Source of the DNA: Anaeroplasma sp902783745
GTDB taxonomy: Bacteria; Bacillota_I; Bacilli_A; Acholeplasmatales; Anaeroplasmataceae
NCBI GenBank assembly: GCA_946617655.1
Contig: CAMOKL010000021.1
Span: 1 to 23,879, forward strand
DNA: 23,879 nucleotides
Direction of reading: 5' to 3'
The position numbers were made by a program, and so were the translations under genes. Below are positions 14,707 through 22,286 of this stretch, piece after piece (position 1 is the first letter of the stretch; every line of letters begins with the position of its first letter). The notes under the pieces are model-generated. The model saw nothing but the letters and a program-made list of their open reading frames with translations. It searched no databases and had not been told where the DNA came from.

Positions 14707-14826
14707 TTTTAAATTCCTCCATTTTATTTTTGTTTTCTGTCCTCTACCTTTTTCATCGACTGGCCCCATCAATTTTACTTGCACACGATGCCTAGTCTCC
14801 AAAGGTATGTGTATTTTTTTACGTGC
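14707..14826 (-). promoter_or_regulatory. Structured 5' leader of rpsB-tsf
   Basis: About 120 bases lie between the predicted transcription start and the rpsB ATG. On the minus strand a stem-loop can form from ACACATACCT and AGGCATCGTGT (around 14779-14812), enclosing a loop of about nine bases. Many bacteria control rpsB by S2 binding to its leader, so this is a candidate autoregulatory element. I do not recognise a described S2 leader fold here. Confidence 0.35.
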
Positions 14827-14832
14827 TTTTAA

Positions 14833-14861
14833 ATAATATCATAAATATATGCAAATTGCAA
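14833..14861 (-). promoter_or_regulatory. Promoter of rpsB-tsf
   Basis: On the minus strand TTGCAA (14856-14861) and TATTAT (14833-14838) are separated by exactly 17 bases, and TATGA directly before the -10 gives an extended -10. It is the best-formed promoter in the window, as expected for a ribosomal operon. Confidence 0.75.
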
Positions 14862-14880
14862 TATAAAATTTTTCCATTGA

Positions 14881-14910
14881 AAAAAGGAGGACTCAAACGA
14901 GTTCTCCTTG
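14881..14910 (-). terminator. Rho-independent terminator after the pectate lyase gene
   Basis: An 11-bp stem with one mismatch (14885-14895 with 14900-14910; arms around AAGGAG and CTCCTT) and a 4-base loop is followed on the minus strand by six T. It lies ten bases after the stop at 14921. Confidence 0.92.
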
Positions 14911-14920
14911 TAGTTTAAAG

Positions 14921-17719
14921 TTATTCAATTACAACCATATAAACATAAGATTCGCCACTCTTCTTAGCAATAGTATATGTACCTGCTGATAAAGTATAGC
15001 TATATCCATCAACTGTTGCAGTTGTAGTAATTGTATTATTACCAATTGTTAATGTATTGCCAGCTGCCTTACCCTTAACATAAATAGTAACAGTCTGATT
15101 TGTTGTAATTGTAAATGTAATGCTACCCTTAGAATCAAGCTTTAAGCAAGAATCGTATTCTACACCATTAATTGTAGCACTACCCTTATCATTTTGAACT
15201 GAACCTGCTATTGTGAATGCAATATCACCAGTTGTAACTGATGAACCACTTGCAAATGTTAATACTCCAGAAGTCTTAATTGCTGCAAGTGCAGTAATAC
15301 AATCTTCTAGCTTAGAAGCATTTGTAACTTGATTTTTATCATCCTGTGATAAAGAATTATAAGCTTCTTTAGCCTTATTTATTGCAGTTGAGTCACTTGA
15401 TGTAACATTTGCTGCTAAAGGTAAATTATCGATTAACGCAATAACATCTGATACAGTATATCCTTCAGTTGTTCCTTCTTGGCTTTCACCTGATGAACTA
15501 CTATTTTCATCAACAATTCCTAATGATTCTACTAAATAAATATTAGTATATGTTGTTACAATTTTCTTTAATTCTGTATTAATGTCATATGATGCATCAT
15601 CTACTGAATCATTAAATTCAAATTTAATATCTCCACCATTTAATCTACCAGCATATTGTTCAACAACATTTACAACTTGATCAGTTGGAGTAATTTGTTC
15701 TAATGTAACACCTAAATCAACCTTTGTATCAAAGTTGTCATATGAAGTGCTACCTTTCTTTGCGATATAAGCTGAAGAAATTACTTCATCTCTTGTTGTA
15801 GCCTTATAAGCATCGAAATCATTTGTATTAGTTTCTGATGCATAAATAACAGATTGTCCACCTGTAATTGAGTCATTATAACACTTAATTACACCACCAG
15901 CTTCACTAGAGAAGGTGCCATCTCCTAATGCATCTGTTCCTTGCATTGAAATTAAATATGGATGATTACAATTTCTAAATACATTGTTTTCAGAGAATGC
16001 AGAACCACCATATGTCATACCAATACCATACTTTGAATTACCATCATAATAGTTATTATAGATATGTACTGACATTGTTCTAACTCTTGGATGTCTTGAA
16101 TCTGAATGGTCAAACCAGTTATGGTGGAATGAAATATAGTTAGGACCACTTTCACTCTTCATACCGCATAATACACATTTACCTGAATCATAATAATGGT
16201 TATAAGAAATAGTTAAATGCTTTGAGTCACCCTTAAGGTCTGTTGAACCATCACCCTTAGCTTGGTCTGCGTCTGAACCAACACCACCATAGAATAAATC
16301 ATTATCATGAATCCATAGGTTAGTATTAGCTGTATCCATAGAAATACCATCATCTAAGAAATTCAATAGACCAATATTTCTAATTTCTACATTACCACTA
16401 TTTCTTAGTAAGAAGCCAAATCCATTAACACATGCATCTTCTCCTACACCTTCAATAGTAATGTTCATATTTTGGTATTTATTTGCACCCTTAATTTGTA
16501 AGCCTTCAGCTGAACTTGAAATATGGTCAAGATCTGATAATTTAATTTCACCAATTAATCTGATATCTAAAATATCACTTGATGCTTTATCTTTTTGCTT
16601 AGCATCTAAAATTGATTGTAAGCCTGATACTTGACTACCATTTACGGTTGCAGTTACAGTTTTTGCATTTGCTGCATTTACATAAATAACTTGAGCACCA
16701 CTCTTTAATGTACCATCATCATTATATGCACCTGAACCTGAACCTAAAGATGAATCTTTAGAGAATGCAAAGCCTGTTCTATCATATGAAACAACCTTAA
16801 TCTCATTTAATGCTGATGATATAACGTTTGATGATGTTAAAGCTTCAACCTTAACATCATAAGAACCAGCTTGTAAGCCTACTGCATCACAGCGGTAATA
16901 ATATGTACCATCTGATCCTTTATATTTTCTTATTAATTCCTTATCAACTGCTTGATAAGTAGTTGTACCAGTCTTTTTAACTAATACATTATAAGAAGTT
17001 GCATCTTTAACAGGTAAGAACTCTAAATAAATAGATTCTTGATCCCCGCCAAACTTAGTTATAGATAATGTATCAGATACTGATTCATTTGGATTATTTT
17101 CTTCAATTTCAGTTGTTGAAGTATATGTTGTAGTTACAACTGTTGTTGTTACTGGGTTTGTTGTAGTTGCAACTGTTGTTGTTACTGGATTTGTTGTAGT
17201 TGTAACTGCACTTGTAGTAGTCACAGGATTTGTTGTAGTTACAGGACTTGTTGTAGTAACTGGACTTGTTGTAGTTGCAGCTGTTGTTGTTACTGGGTTT
17301 GTTGTAGTTGTAACTGGACTTGTTGTAGTCACTGGATTTGTTGTTGTCGCAGCTGTTGTTGTTACTGGTCTTGTTGCTATTGTTGGACTTGTTGTAGTAA
17401 CTTCACTTGTTGTAGTTGCAGCTGTTGTAGTATCAACTAATGTAGTTGTAATAACAGGCGATTTTGCCTCTATAGTCGTTGTATTACCATTAGTTAATTC
17501 ACTAGAAGTTATTGTTGAAACTTCTGTTGTAGTTAAAACTCCATCAGCTGATGTAGTTGTTGTAACTGTAGTTGTTGTGTTCTCATTTTCTGTTCTTTCT
17601 ACAGTTGTTGTAACTACTTGTAATGTTTGACCACTTGTAGTGTTTGCTTTAGTCTGGCATGCCGCAAGACTAATAGTTGATGCTGCCATTAAGGCAATAG
17701 CTATGTTTTTCTTTCTCAT
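14921..17719 (-). CDS. Secreted lipoprotein pectate lyase (PL1-type) on a Thr-rich stalk
   Basis: A 932-residue extracellular enzyme expected to cut polygalacturonate by calcium-dependent beta-elimination. Order: lipoprotein signal with lipobox SLAAC (C21); Thr/Val/Pro-rich stalk about 31-205 built of TTTNPV- and TTTSPV-like units; a fibronectin-like domain about 215-311; a parallel beta-helix about 340-690. The helix has the PL1/Amb_all signatures NLWIHDNDLFYGG, GDGSTDLKGDSKHLTISYNH and DHSDSRHPRVR with catalytic-type R542 and R547. After it come an acidic linker, a helical module about 755-815 (FIVAR-like) and a C-terminal beta-rich domain 816-932, possibly carbohydrate binding. Start is set at 17719 (MRKKNIAIAL), which gives a proper signal peptide with GAGAGGG upstream; a longer frame from 17764 would spoil it. 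It is monocistronic, with a cre-like site over its -35. Confidence 0.92.
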   Translation of the reverse strand: MRKKNIAIALMAASTISLAACQTKANTTSGQTLQVVTTTVERTENENTTTTVTTTTSADGVLTTTEVSTITSSELTNGNTTTIEAKSPVITTTLVDTTTAATTTSEVTTTSPTIATRPVTTTAATTTNPVTTTSPVTTTTNPVTTTAATTTSPVTTTSPVTTTNPVTTTSAVTTTTNPVTTTVATTTNPVTTTVVTTTYTSTTEIEENNPNESVSDTLSITKFGGDQESIYLEFLPVKDATSYNVLVKKTGTTTYQAVDKELIRKYKGSDGTYYYRCDAVGLQAGSYDVKVEALTSSNVISSALNEIKVVSYDRTGFAFSKDSSLGSGSGAYNDDGTLKSGAQVIYVNAANAKTVTATVNGSQVSGLQSILDAKQKDKASSDILDIRLIGEIKLSDLDHISSSAEGLQIKGANKYQNMNITIEGVGEDACVNGFGFLLRNSGNVEIRNIGLLNFLDDGISMDTANTNLWIHDNDLFYGGVGSDADQAKGDGSTDLKGDSKHLTISYNHYYDSGKCVLCGMKSESGPNYISFHHNWFDHSDSRHPRVRTMSVHIYNNYYDGNSKYGIGMTYGGSAFSENNVFRNCNHPYLISMQGTDALGDGTFSSEAGGVIKCYNDSITGGQSVIYASETNTNDFDAYKATTRDEVISSAYIAKKGSTSYDNFDTKVDLGVTLEQITPTDQVVNVVEQYAGRLNGGDIKFEFNDSVDDASYDINTELKKIVTTYTNIYLVESLGIVDENSSSSGESQEGTTEGYTVSDVIALIDNLPLAANVTSSDSTAINKAKEAYNSLSQDDKNQVTNASKLEDCITALAAIKTSGVLTFASGSSVTTGDIAFTIAGSVQNDKGSATINGVEYDSCLKLDSKGSITFTITTNQTVTIYVKGKAAGNTLTIGNNTITTTATVDGYSYTLSAGTYTIAKKSGESYVYMVVIE
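17120..17392 (-). repeat. Degenerate tandem repeat encoding the Thr-rich stalk
   Basis: Short units reading ACTGG-TTTGTTGTAGTTG and close variants on the plus strand recur across this stretch. They translate on the minus strand to TTTNPV, TTTSPV and TTTAAT-type blocks. The units are in frame and of varied length, so the number can change without breaking the gene. Confidence 0.85.
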
Positions 17720-17755
17720 TTTGTGTTTTCCCTCTCTTTTGAAAATCATAACATC

Positions 17756-17761
17756 ATTATA
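17756..17761 (-). promoter_or_regulatory. -10 element of the pectate lyase promoter
   Basis: The minus strand has a perfect TATAAT 36 bases before the chosen ATG. With a 17-base spacer the -35 is TTTCAT (17779-17784), a weak match that coincides with the cre-like site. Confidence 0.6.
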
Positions 17762-17778
17762 CAACTACTTTTTCTTTT

Positions 17779-17793
17779 ATGAAAGCGTTTTTT
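17779..17793. promoter_or_regulatory. cre-like site over the pectate lyase promoter
   Basis: The plus strand reads ATGAAAGCGTTTTTT, matching the cre consensus WTGNAANCGNWNNCW at 14 of 15 positions, with the strong core TGAAAGCGTT. It covers the predicted -35, where binding of a CcpA-type repressor would block RNA polymerase. Regulation is inferred. Confidence 0.6.
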
Positions 17794-17803
17794 TAATAAA
17801 AAA

Positions 17804-17837
17804 TAAAAAAACCTATGGGTTTATACAAACCTATAGG
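17804..17837 (-). terminator. Rho-independent terminator after the lipoprotein gene
   Basis: An 11-bp stem with one mismatch (17812-17822 with 17827-17837) and a 4-base loop is followed on the minus strand by seven T. It separates the two secreted-protein genes. Confidence 0.92.
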
Positions 17838-17853
17838 AATTGTCCAAAAAATA

Positions 17854-18921
17854 TTACTTTTTCTTTTTAAAAATTATGAATACTACAACACCACCAACAG
17901 CTGCAACACCTAAAATAGAACCTAAAATAATCCAGAATACTACTGTTGAATTATTCTTGTTTGCATCAGTTGTATTCTCTGTTGCATCTCCACTAGTTGA
18001 TGTTGTAACATCATGATTGATTTCATTTGCAACTAAATAGCCAAGTGAATCAAAATGGAAATCAACTGTATTAATATCTGCAATTGAAGATGATACTACT
18101 GAAACATTACCATTATTATCTTGTATTATTTCATCACCATCAACAGTGAACGCAGTATAAACAGGTACATATACATATGTTTTTAATACAATAATATTAT
18201 TATACTTTCTTACAACAAATGTAGGTAAGTATACAATTTCTAATGACATTTCTTTATTTTCATTTGCATTATGGTATTGTCTTGCATAATCAAATGAAAT
18301 ACTCTTATTCCAAGCTTCAGTAGTATTAGTTTCAAAATTACCTAATGTTAAATTGCCTAATCCTTCGTCTTTATCATAAAGCTTTGCAACGATAGATGAA
18401 TATTCACTAGAATAAATTAAATTTGTAAAAGTTAGATTAGAAACAGTAAATGTCTTAATATGATCATCATATTCTTCAAAGAAGCTTGCAATTGCAACTT
18501 CTTCATCCTTGTAATTGATAGTTGAAAGCTTTCTTCTTATTAATGAAGATTTATAATCAGCATTAAGATAAATTTTATACCAAGAATCTCCATCTTCATC
18601 AGTTGTTGTTACACTTGATGTAGTTGTTACTTCTTCAGATGTAGTTGTTGTTTCTTCTGATGTAGTAGGTTCTAAATCAAATTTCTTCTTTAAAGCTTCT
18701 TTTTCAGCCTTAGCTTCTTTGGATACAGTAGATAATAATACTGAATTAGATTCATCAGTAAAATTAGCTTTATAATGTTCTAATAAACCTGTCTCATCAT
18801 CTGCAAAATATGTAAGGTCACTTCTACCTCTTGATAAATCATCACCAGTATTTCCTTGGCAAGATGCTAATGCTATTAATCCAAGTCCAATTACTGGTAA
18901 AGCTAATAAACTCTTTTTCAT
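17854..18921 (-). CDS. Lipoprotein of unknown function with C-terminal membrane anchor
   Basis: I do not recognise the central domain. The 355-residue protein starts with a lipoprotein signal, MKKSLLALPVIGLGLIALAS, and lipobox LASC (C21). A Thr/Ser/Glu linker of the type TTSEETTTTSEEVTTT follows near residues 85-110. A beta-rich central region of about 190 residues comes next, including SLEIVYLPTFVVRKYNN and TYVYVPVYTAFTVDGDE. A second Ser/Thr/Asn-rich stretch precedes a membrane helix (about 327-351) ending KKKK. Both ends therefore look membrane-bound. The ATG at 18921 is chosen because AAGGAAA lies nine bases before it; a GTG three codons earlier abuts that site. It has its own promoter and terminator. 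The Thr-rich linker style matches the adjacent pectate lyase, so a shared surface role is plausible but unproven. Confidence 0.8.
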   Translation of the reverse strand: MKKSLLALPVIGLGLIALASCQGNTGDDLSRGRSDLTYFADDETGLLEHYKANFTDESNSVLLSTVSKEAKAEKEALKKKFDLEPTTSEETTTTSEEVTTTSSVTTTDEDGDSWYKIYLNADYKSSLIRRKLSTINYKDEEVAIASFFEEYDDHIKTFTVSNLTFTNLIYSSEYSSIVAKLYDKDEGLGNLTLGNFETNTTEAWNKSISFDYARQYHNANENKEMSLEIVYLPTFVVRKYNNIIVLKTYVYVPVYTAFTVDGDEIIQDNNGNVSVVSSSIADINTVDFHFDSLGYLVANEINHDVTTSTSGDATENTTDANKNNSTVVFWIILGSILGVAAVGGVVVFIIFKKKK

Positions 18922-18947
18922 AATAATCACTTTCCTTAAACAAAATG

Positions 18948-18976
18948 ATTATAGCAAAATCCTAATGTAAAAACAA
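18948..18976 (-). promoter_or_regulatory. Promoter of the lipoprotein gene
   Basis: On the minus strand TTGTTT (18971-18976) and TATAAT (18948-18953) are 17 bases apart, with TGC before the -10 (extended -10). The leader would be about 20 bases. Confidence 0.65.
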
Positions 18977-18979
18977 GCA

Positions 18980-19023
18980 AAAAAATAAAATGAGAACTAT
19001 AAGTTTATTCTAGTCCTCATTTT
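18980..19023 (-). terminator. Rho-independent terminator overlapping the end of xerC
   Basis: A 13-bp stem (18987-18999 with 19011-19023, one G-U pair) is followed on the minus strand by a T-rich tract. Its upstream arm includes the last codons and stop of xerC. Confidence 0.88.
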
Positions 19024-19963
19024 GTTTACTCTTCTTTATTTTTTTATCGTCCCTTAAGGCTCTTGGATGAGCTATATTATAAGACTGTCTTATTGTTTCT
19101 AATGTAACTTCTGTATAAATTTGAGTTGTAGATAATGATTCATGTCCTAAAAGCTCTTGTACGCTTCTTATATCAGCGCCATTGTTTAATAATGATGTTG
19201 CAAAGCTATGTCTTAACATATGTGGTGATATTTTAAATGTTTCACCACATTTAGAAACCAATCCTTCTAAAATTTTTCTGACCCCAACTCTTGACAACTT
19301 ATCACCATTTTTGTTTAAAAAAACATAATGGTTATCTAAATCTTTAGAATTATATAATAAATCTACTCTAAATGTTGATATGTAATGCTTTAGGTCATCA
19401 CTTAATTCTTCATACATAATTACATATCTATCCTTATTTCCTTTACCATGTATATGTATTGTTCTTTCAGGGAAATCAATATCAGATATTTCCATATTAC
19501 ATAATTCAGAAACTCTTAAACCACATCCATATAAAACACCTAAAAGACAATAATTACGATATCCTAGCTTATTTTCTAAATCACATGCTTCAAATAACAT
19601 AGATATTTCTTTTTCATTAATGAATTTAGGAACTCTTTTAGATATCTTTGGCATATCTATATCATTATCTTGAAATAAATTAACTCTTATTATCTCTTCT
19701 TTGTATAAAAAATTATAAAAAGATGATAAAGATGACATCTTTCTATGAATAGATGATGCCTTATTATCCCTTTTCATATAAGCTACATAATTTTGTAAAG
19801 TTCTTTTCTTAACTCCTAAAAGATCTCTTGCCATATGTTCAGTTATTATAAAATTTTTAAATTCATAAATATCTTTTTTATAAGCTTCAACTGTATTAAT
19901 TGAATAACCTTTAACATTAGATATTTCTGATAAAAACTCTAATACTGCATCATCTTCAGTCAT
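19010..19963 (-). CDS. xerC: Tyrosine recombinase XerC-type
   Basis: A 317-residue site-specific recombinase, expected with a partner Xer protein to resolve chromosome dimers at dif. The N-terminal SAM-like core-binding domain spans about 1-90. The catalytic domain has all expected residues: R150 in YGCGLRVSEL, K174 in HGKGNKDR, H248 and R251 in SPHMLRHSFATSLLNNGADI, H274 in LLGHESLSTTQIYTEV, and nucleophile Y283. It follows trmFO with an 8-base overlap, as in the Bacillota order trmFO-xerC (gid-codV in Bacillus), which favours XerC over a mobile-element integrase. The hslVU and codY genes that often follow are absent. Confidence 0.93.
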   Translation of the reverse strand: MTEDDAVLEFLSEISNVKGYSINTVEAYKKDIYEFKNFIITEHMARDLLGVKKRTLQNYVAYMKRDNKASSIHRKMSSLSSFYNFLYKEEIIRVNLFQDNDIDMPKISKRVPKFINEKEISMLFEACDLENKLGYRNYCLLGVLYGCGLRVSELCNMEISDIDFPERTIHIHGKGNKDRYVIMYEELSDDLKHYISTFRVDLLYNSKDLDNHYVFLNKNGDKLSRVGVRKILEGLVSKCGETFKISPHMLRHSFATSLLNNGADIRSVQELLGHESLSTTQIYTEVTLETIRQSYNIAHPRALRDDKKIKKSKQNED

Positions 19964-21251
19964 TAATTCTTCTAACCTCTTTTTCCATATCCTCTAAAGC
20001 TCTTTTACCATAAAGCATTTTTCTATCGTGTTTAGAATGCTTAAAATCTAAATCTTCCATAATACCAAAATTAGCATTCATTGGTTGGAAATCATCACCT
20101 GCATTACATATATATTGTGCCATAGAACCCATTACTGTTGTTCTTGGTAAAACTATTAAATCCTTACCTGATAAATATCTATCCATATTTATTGCGGCAT
20201 AAATACCAGATGCTGCAGATTCAACATATCCTTCAACTCCAGATAACTGACCTGCAAAGAATAAATTAGGGTATTTCTTTGTTTGATATGTTGGATTTAA
20301 TATCTTTGGTGCATTTATATATGTGTTTTTATGCATTCTTCCATATTTTGCAAATCTAGCATTTTCAAGTCCTGGAATCATAGAAAATACTCTTTTTTGT
20401 TCTGGAAATTTTAAATGAGTTTGGAATCCTACTAAATTAAACATTGTTTTAGCTGCATCATCTTGTCTTAATTGAACAACTGCATATGGAGTCTTACCAT
20501 CAGGTGTTCTTAACCCAACAGGCTTCATTGGTCCGAATGTTAATGTTTGAGGTCCTCTTTTAGCCATTACCTCAACAGGCATACAACCTTCAAAAACCTT
20601 TAATTCATAATCTTTAGGTTCAACACCTTCAGCAGTTATTAACGCATTATAAAACGCATCAAATTCTTCTTTTGTAAAAGGACAATTATAATATGATGCA
20701 ACACCTTTATCATATCTACTTTTCAAATAAACCTTACTATAATCTATTGAATCAGCATAGATAATTGGTGCTTGTGCATCAAAGAAATAAAAATCATCTA
20801 CATTAAATAAATTCTTTATTTCTTGACATAATGAATCTGATGTTAAAGGACCTGTTGCTAAAATAGTAGGCTTAGTAACATCAATCTTTGATATTTCTTC
20901 ATTTATAACTTTAACATTAGGTAAAGCTTTTATTGTATTAGTAACCCATTCTGAGTATCCTTCTCTATCAACCGCCAAAGCACCTCCTGCCTCAACTGAA
21001 TGGCTTCTTGCAGCTTTTATTATAATAGAGTCAAGCATTTCCATTTCACGTTTTAAAATACCACAAGCATTTTCAAGTGAATCACTTCTTAATGAATTAG
21101 AACATACAAGCTCTGCAAATTTTTCACTTTTATGTGCAGGTGTCATCTTATTAGGTCTCATCTCATAAAGGTTAATATTATAACCTTTTTTAGATAAATA
21201 CCATGTAGCCTCACATCCAGCTAATCCTGCACCTATAACATTAATTTCCAT
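19956..21251 (-). CDS. trmFO: Methylenetetrahydrofolate-tRNA (uracil-5-)-methyltransferase
   Basis: A 431-residue FAD enzyme that methylates U54 of tRNA using methylenetetrahydrofolate. The N-terminus has the dinucleotide-binding VIGAGLAGCEATWYL. LVCSNSLRSDS with C50 and EGCMPVEVMAKRGPQTL contain the conserved cysteines, the latter the presumed nucleophile. PMKPVGLRTPDG and LFFAGQLSGVEGYVESAASG are strong family signatures. Length is normal. The ATG is preceded by AGGT at good spacing. The TGA stop lies inside xerC, which shows TGA is a true stop here and suggests coupled translation. Confidence 0.97.
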   Translation of the reverse strand: MEINVIGAGLAGCEATWYLSKKGYNINLYEMRPNKMTPAHKSEKFAELVCSNSLRSDSLENACGILKREMEMLDSIIIKAARSHSVEAGGALAVDREGYSEWVTNTIKALPNVKVINEEISKIDVTKPTILATGPLTSDSLCQEIKNLFNVDDFYFFDAQAPIIYADSIDYSKVYLKSRYDKGVASYYNCPFTKEEFDAFYNALITAEGVEPKDYELKVFEGCMPVEVMAKRGPQTLTFGPMKPVGLRTPDGKTPYAVVQLRQDDAAKTMFNLVGFQTHLKFPEQKRVFSMIPGLENARFAKYGRMHKNTYINAPKILNPTYQTKKYPNLFFAGQLSGVEGYVESAASGIYAAINMDRYLSGKDLIVLPRTTVMGSMAQYICNAGDDFQPMNANFGIMEDLDFKHSKHDRKMLYGKRALEDMEKEVRRIND

Positions 21252-21261
21252 AATATACCTA

Positions 21262-21660
21262 CTACTTCTTATATTTATTTAAGGTTGTATCCATTACATC
21301 TATTGCATTTCTTATGCAATCCTCACAGCTACATAAAACTACCTTAGTTTTAATTCCCTTTAAATCCTCACAAATTGTTGCACCTGACTTTTCTTCAAAT
21401 CCTTGAATCATTTCTTTTGCTAAAAACTTAGTTGCAACACCTGTATCATTTAAAATACCACAACAATCTACAGCACCTATTAATGCACCGCATGTTGCCT
21501 TCATACAACCCATACCTTGTCCAAATCCTGATGATATTTTTAATAATAATTCATCATTAAGACCTAAAATGTCACTATATGACATTAAAACTGCTTGAGC
21601 GCAATTGCACCCATTGTGTTTTAAATACACAGCTTTTTCTTTTCTTTCGTCTAAAGTCAT
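21262..21660 (-). CDS. C_GCAxxG_C_C family cysteine-rich protein
   Basis: A 132-residue small cytoplasmic protein with ten cysteines. It shows the family pattern: NGCNCAQAV (C18, C20), SGFGQGMGCMKATCGALIGA (C52, C57), C66-C67, and later C97, C110, C112, C115 in VLCSCEDCIRN. Members are often next to redox or transport genes and are thought to bind metal or an iron-sulfur cluster, but no function is proven. One base separates it from the HD-domain gene, and GGAGGA inside the end of that gene serves as its ribosome binding site, so the two are translationally linked. trmFO follows ten bases on. Confidence 0.88.
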   Translation of the reverse strand: MTLDERKEKAVYLKHNGCNCAQAVLMSYSDILGLNDELLLKISSGFGQGMGCMKATCGALIGAVDCCGILNDTGVATKFLAKEMIQGFEEKSGATICEDLKGIKTKVVLCSCEDCIRNAIDVMDTTLNKYKK

Positions 21661-21661
21661 A

Positions 21662-22285
21662 TTATTCCTCCAAGAATAAATCCGCTCTTATTTGATCCAT
21701 AAAATCACGAACTAATTCTTTCTTTTCACTCCAAAAATATCTAGCACTCTTAGATACCATAATATCTTGATTTAAGATATGTAATGAATGCTTATCTAAT
21801 TCTTCTAAAGCTTGATAATAACTTGTTGCATTCTTTTTACCTGCAGCAAGTAAATCCCATAAAATACCTAAAGCTCCTTCTTCATCTAAAAGGTCAGCCT
21901 CAAGTACAATTATAAAATTATGGTTATCTGTAGTTTTAAGTAAAGATTTATCTGAATGGTTAAGAATAATCCATTCTACATCTTTAATGAAATTTCTATC
22001 AAACCCATGCGCATTTGCGTAATCTACAAATATTTTAGCTGAATATATGGCATGATCCTTTTTATCAAATGCGTATCCAACATCATGAAATATACAAGCT
22101 GTAATAATAACTTCTTGGTTTAAATCCTTATAATCAGTCATTAATCTTTTAGACCATGCAACAACTCTTTTTGTATGCATAAATCTATCTCTAAATTGAT
22201 GATTTGGATTATTAGGTCTTCTTTTATTATTATCTTCTAATGTGTTTCTTACATGATCTAACATATCATCATAATCTAATACCAT
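21662..22285 (-). CDS. HD-domain metal-dependent phosphohydrolase
   Basis: A 207-residue HD-superfamily protein, expected to hydrolyse a phosphate ester with a bound metal. Metal-site residues are H37 in FMHTKRV, H67-D68 in CIFHDVGYAFD, H110 in WIILNHSDK and D131 in LEADLLDEEG. H78 lies nearby. The substrate is unknown; a nucleotide or signalling molecule is possible. The start is set at the ATG at 22285, since GAGGTGA lies five bases before it; a GTG three codons earlier overlaps that site. One base separates it from nfo. Confidence 0.9.
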   Translation of the reverse strand: MVLDYDDMLDHVRNTLEDNNKRRPNNPNHQFRDRFMHTKRVVAWSKRLMTDYKDLNQEVIITACIFHDVGYAFDKKDHAIYSAKIFVDYANAHGFDRNFIKDVEWIILNHSDKSLLKTTDNHNFIIVLEADLLDEEGALGILWDLLAAGKKNATSYYQALEELDKHSLHILNQDIMVSKSARYFWSEKKELVRDFMDQIRADLFLEE

Positions 22286-22286
22286 A

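Noticed and set aside
14707..14802. A longer N-terminus for S2 starting at 14802
   Set aside because: The extra 32 residues are unlike any S2 and cover the leader; the GGAGG before 14706 fixes the start there.
17120..17392. Possible CRISPR array or intergenic satellite
   Set aside because: The repeats are short, imperfect, without spacers, and in frame within the pectate lyase as Thr-rich codons.
17720..17764. A longer N-terminus for the pectate lyase starting at 17764
   Set aside because: It would include the region just after the -10 element and place charged residues before the signal peptide.
19010..19963. Integrase of a mobile element
   Set aside because: The gene follows trmFO as in many Bacillota, overlaps it, and has no attachment site, tRNA or phage genes beside it, so XerC is the better reading.
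19956..19963. TGA read as tryptophan (mycoplasma code)
   Set aside because: trmFO ends at TGA with normal family length, and conserved tryptophans elsewhere use TGG.
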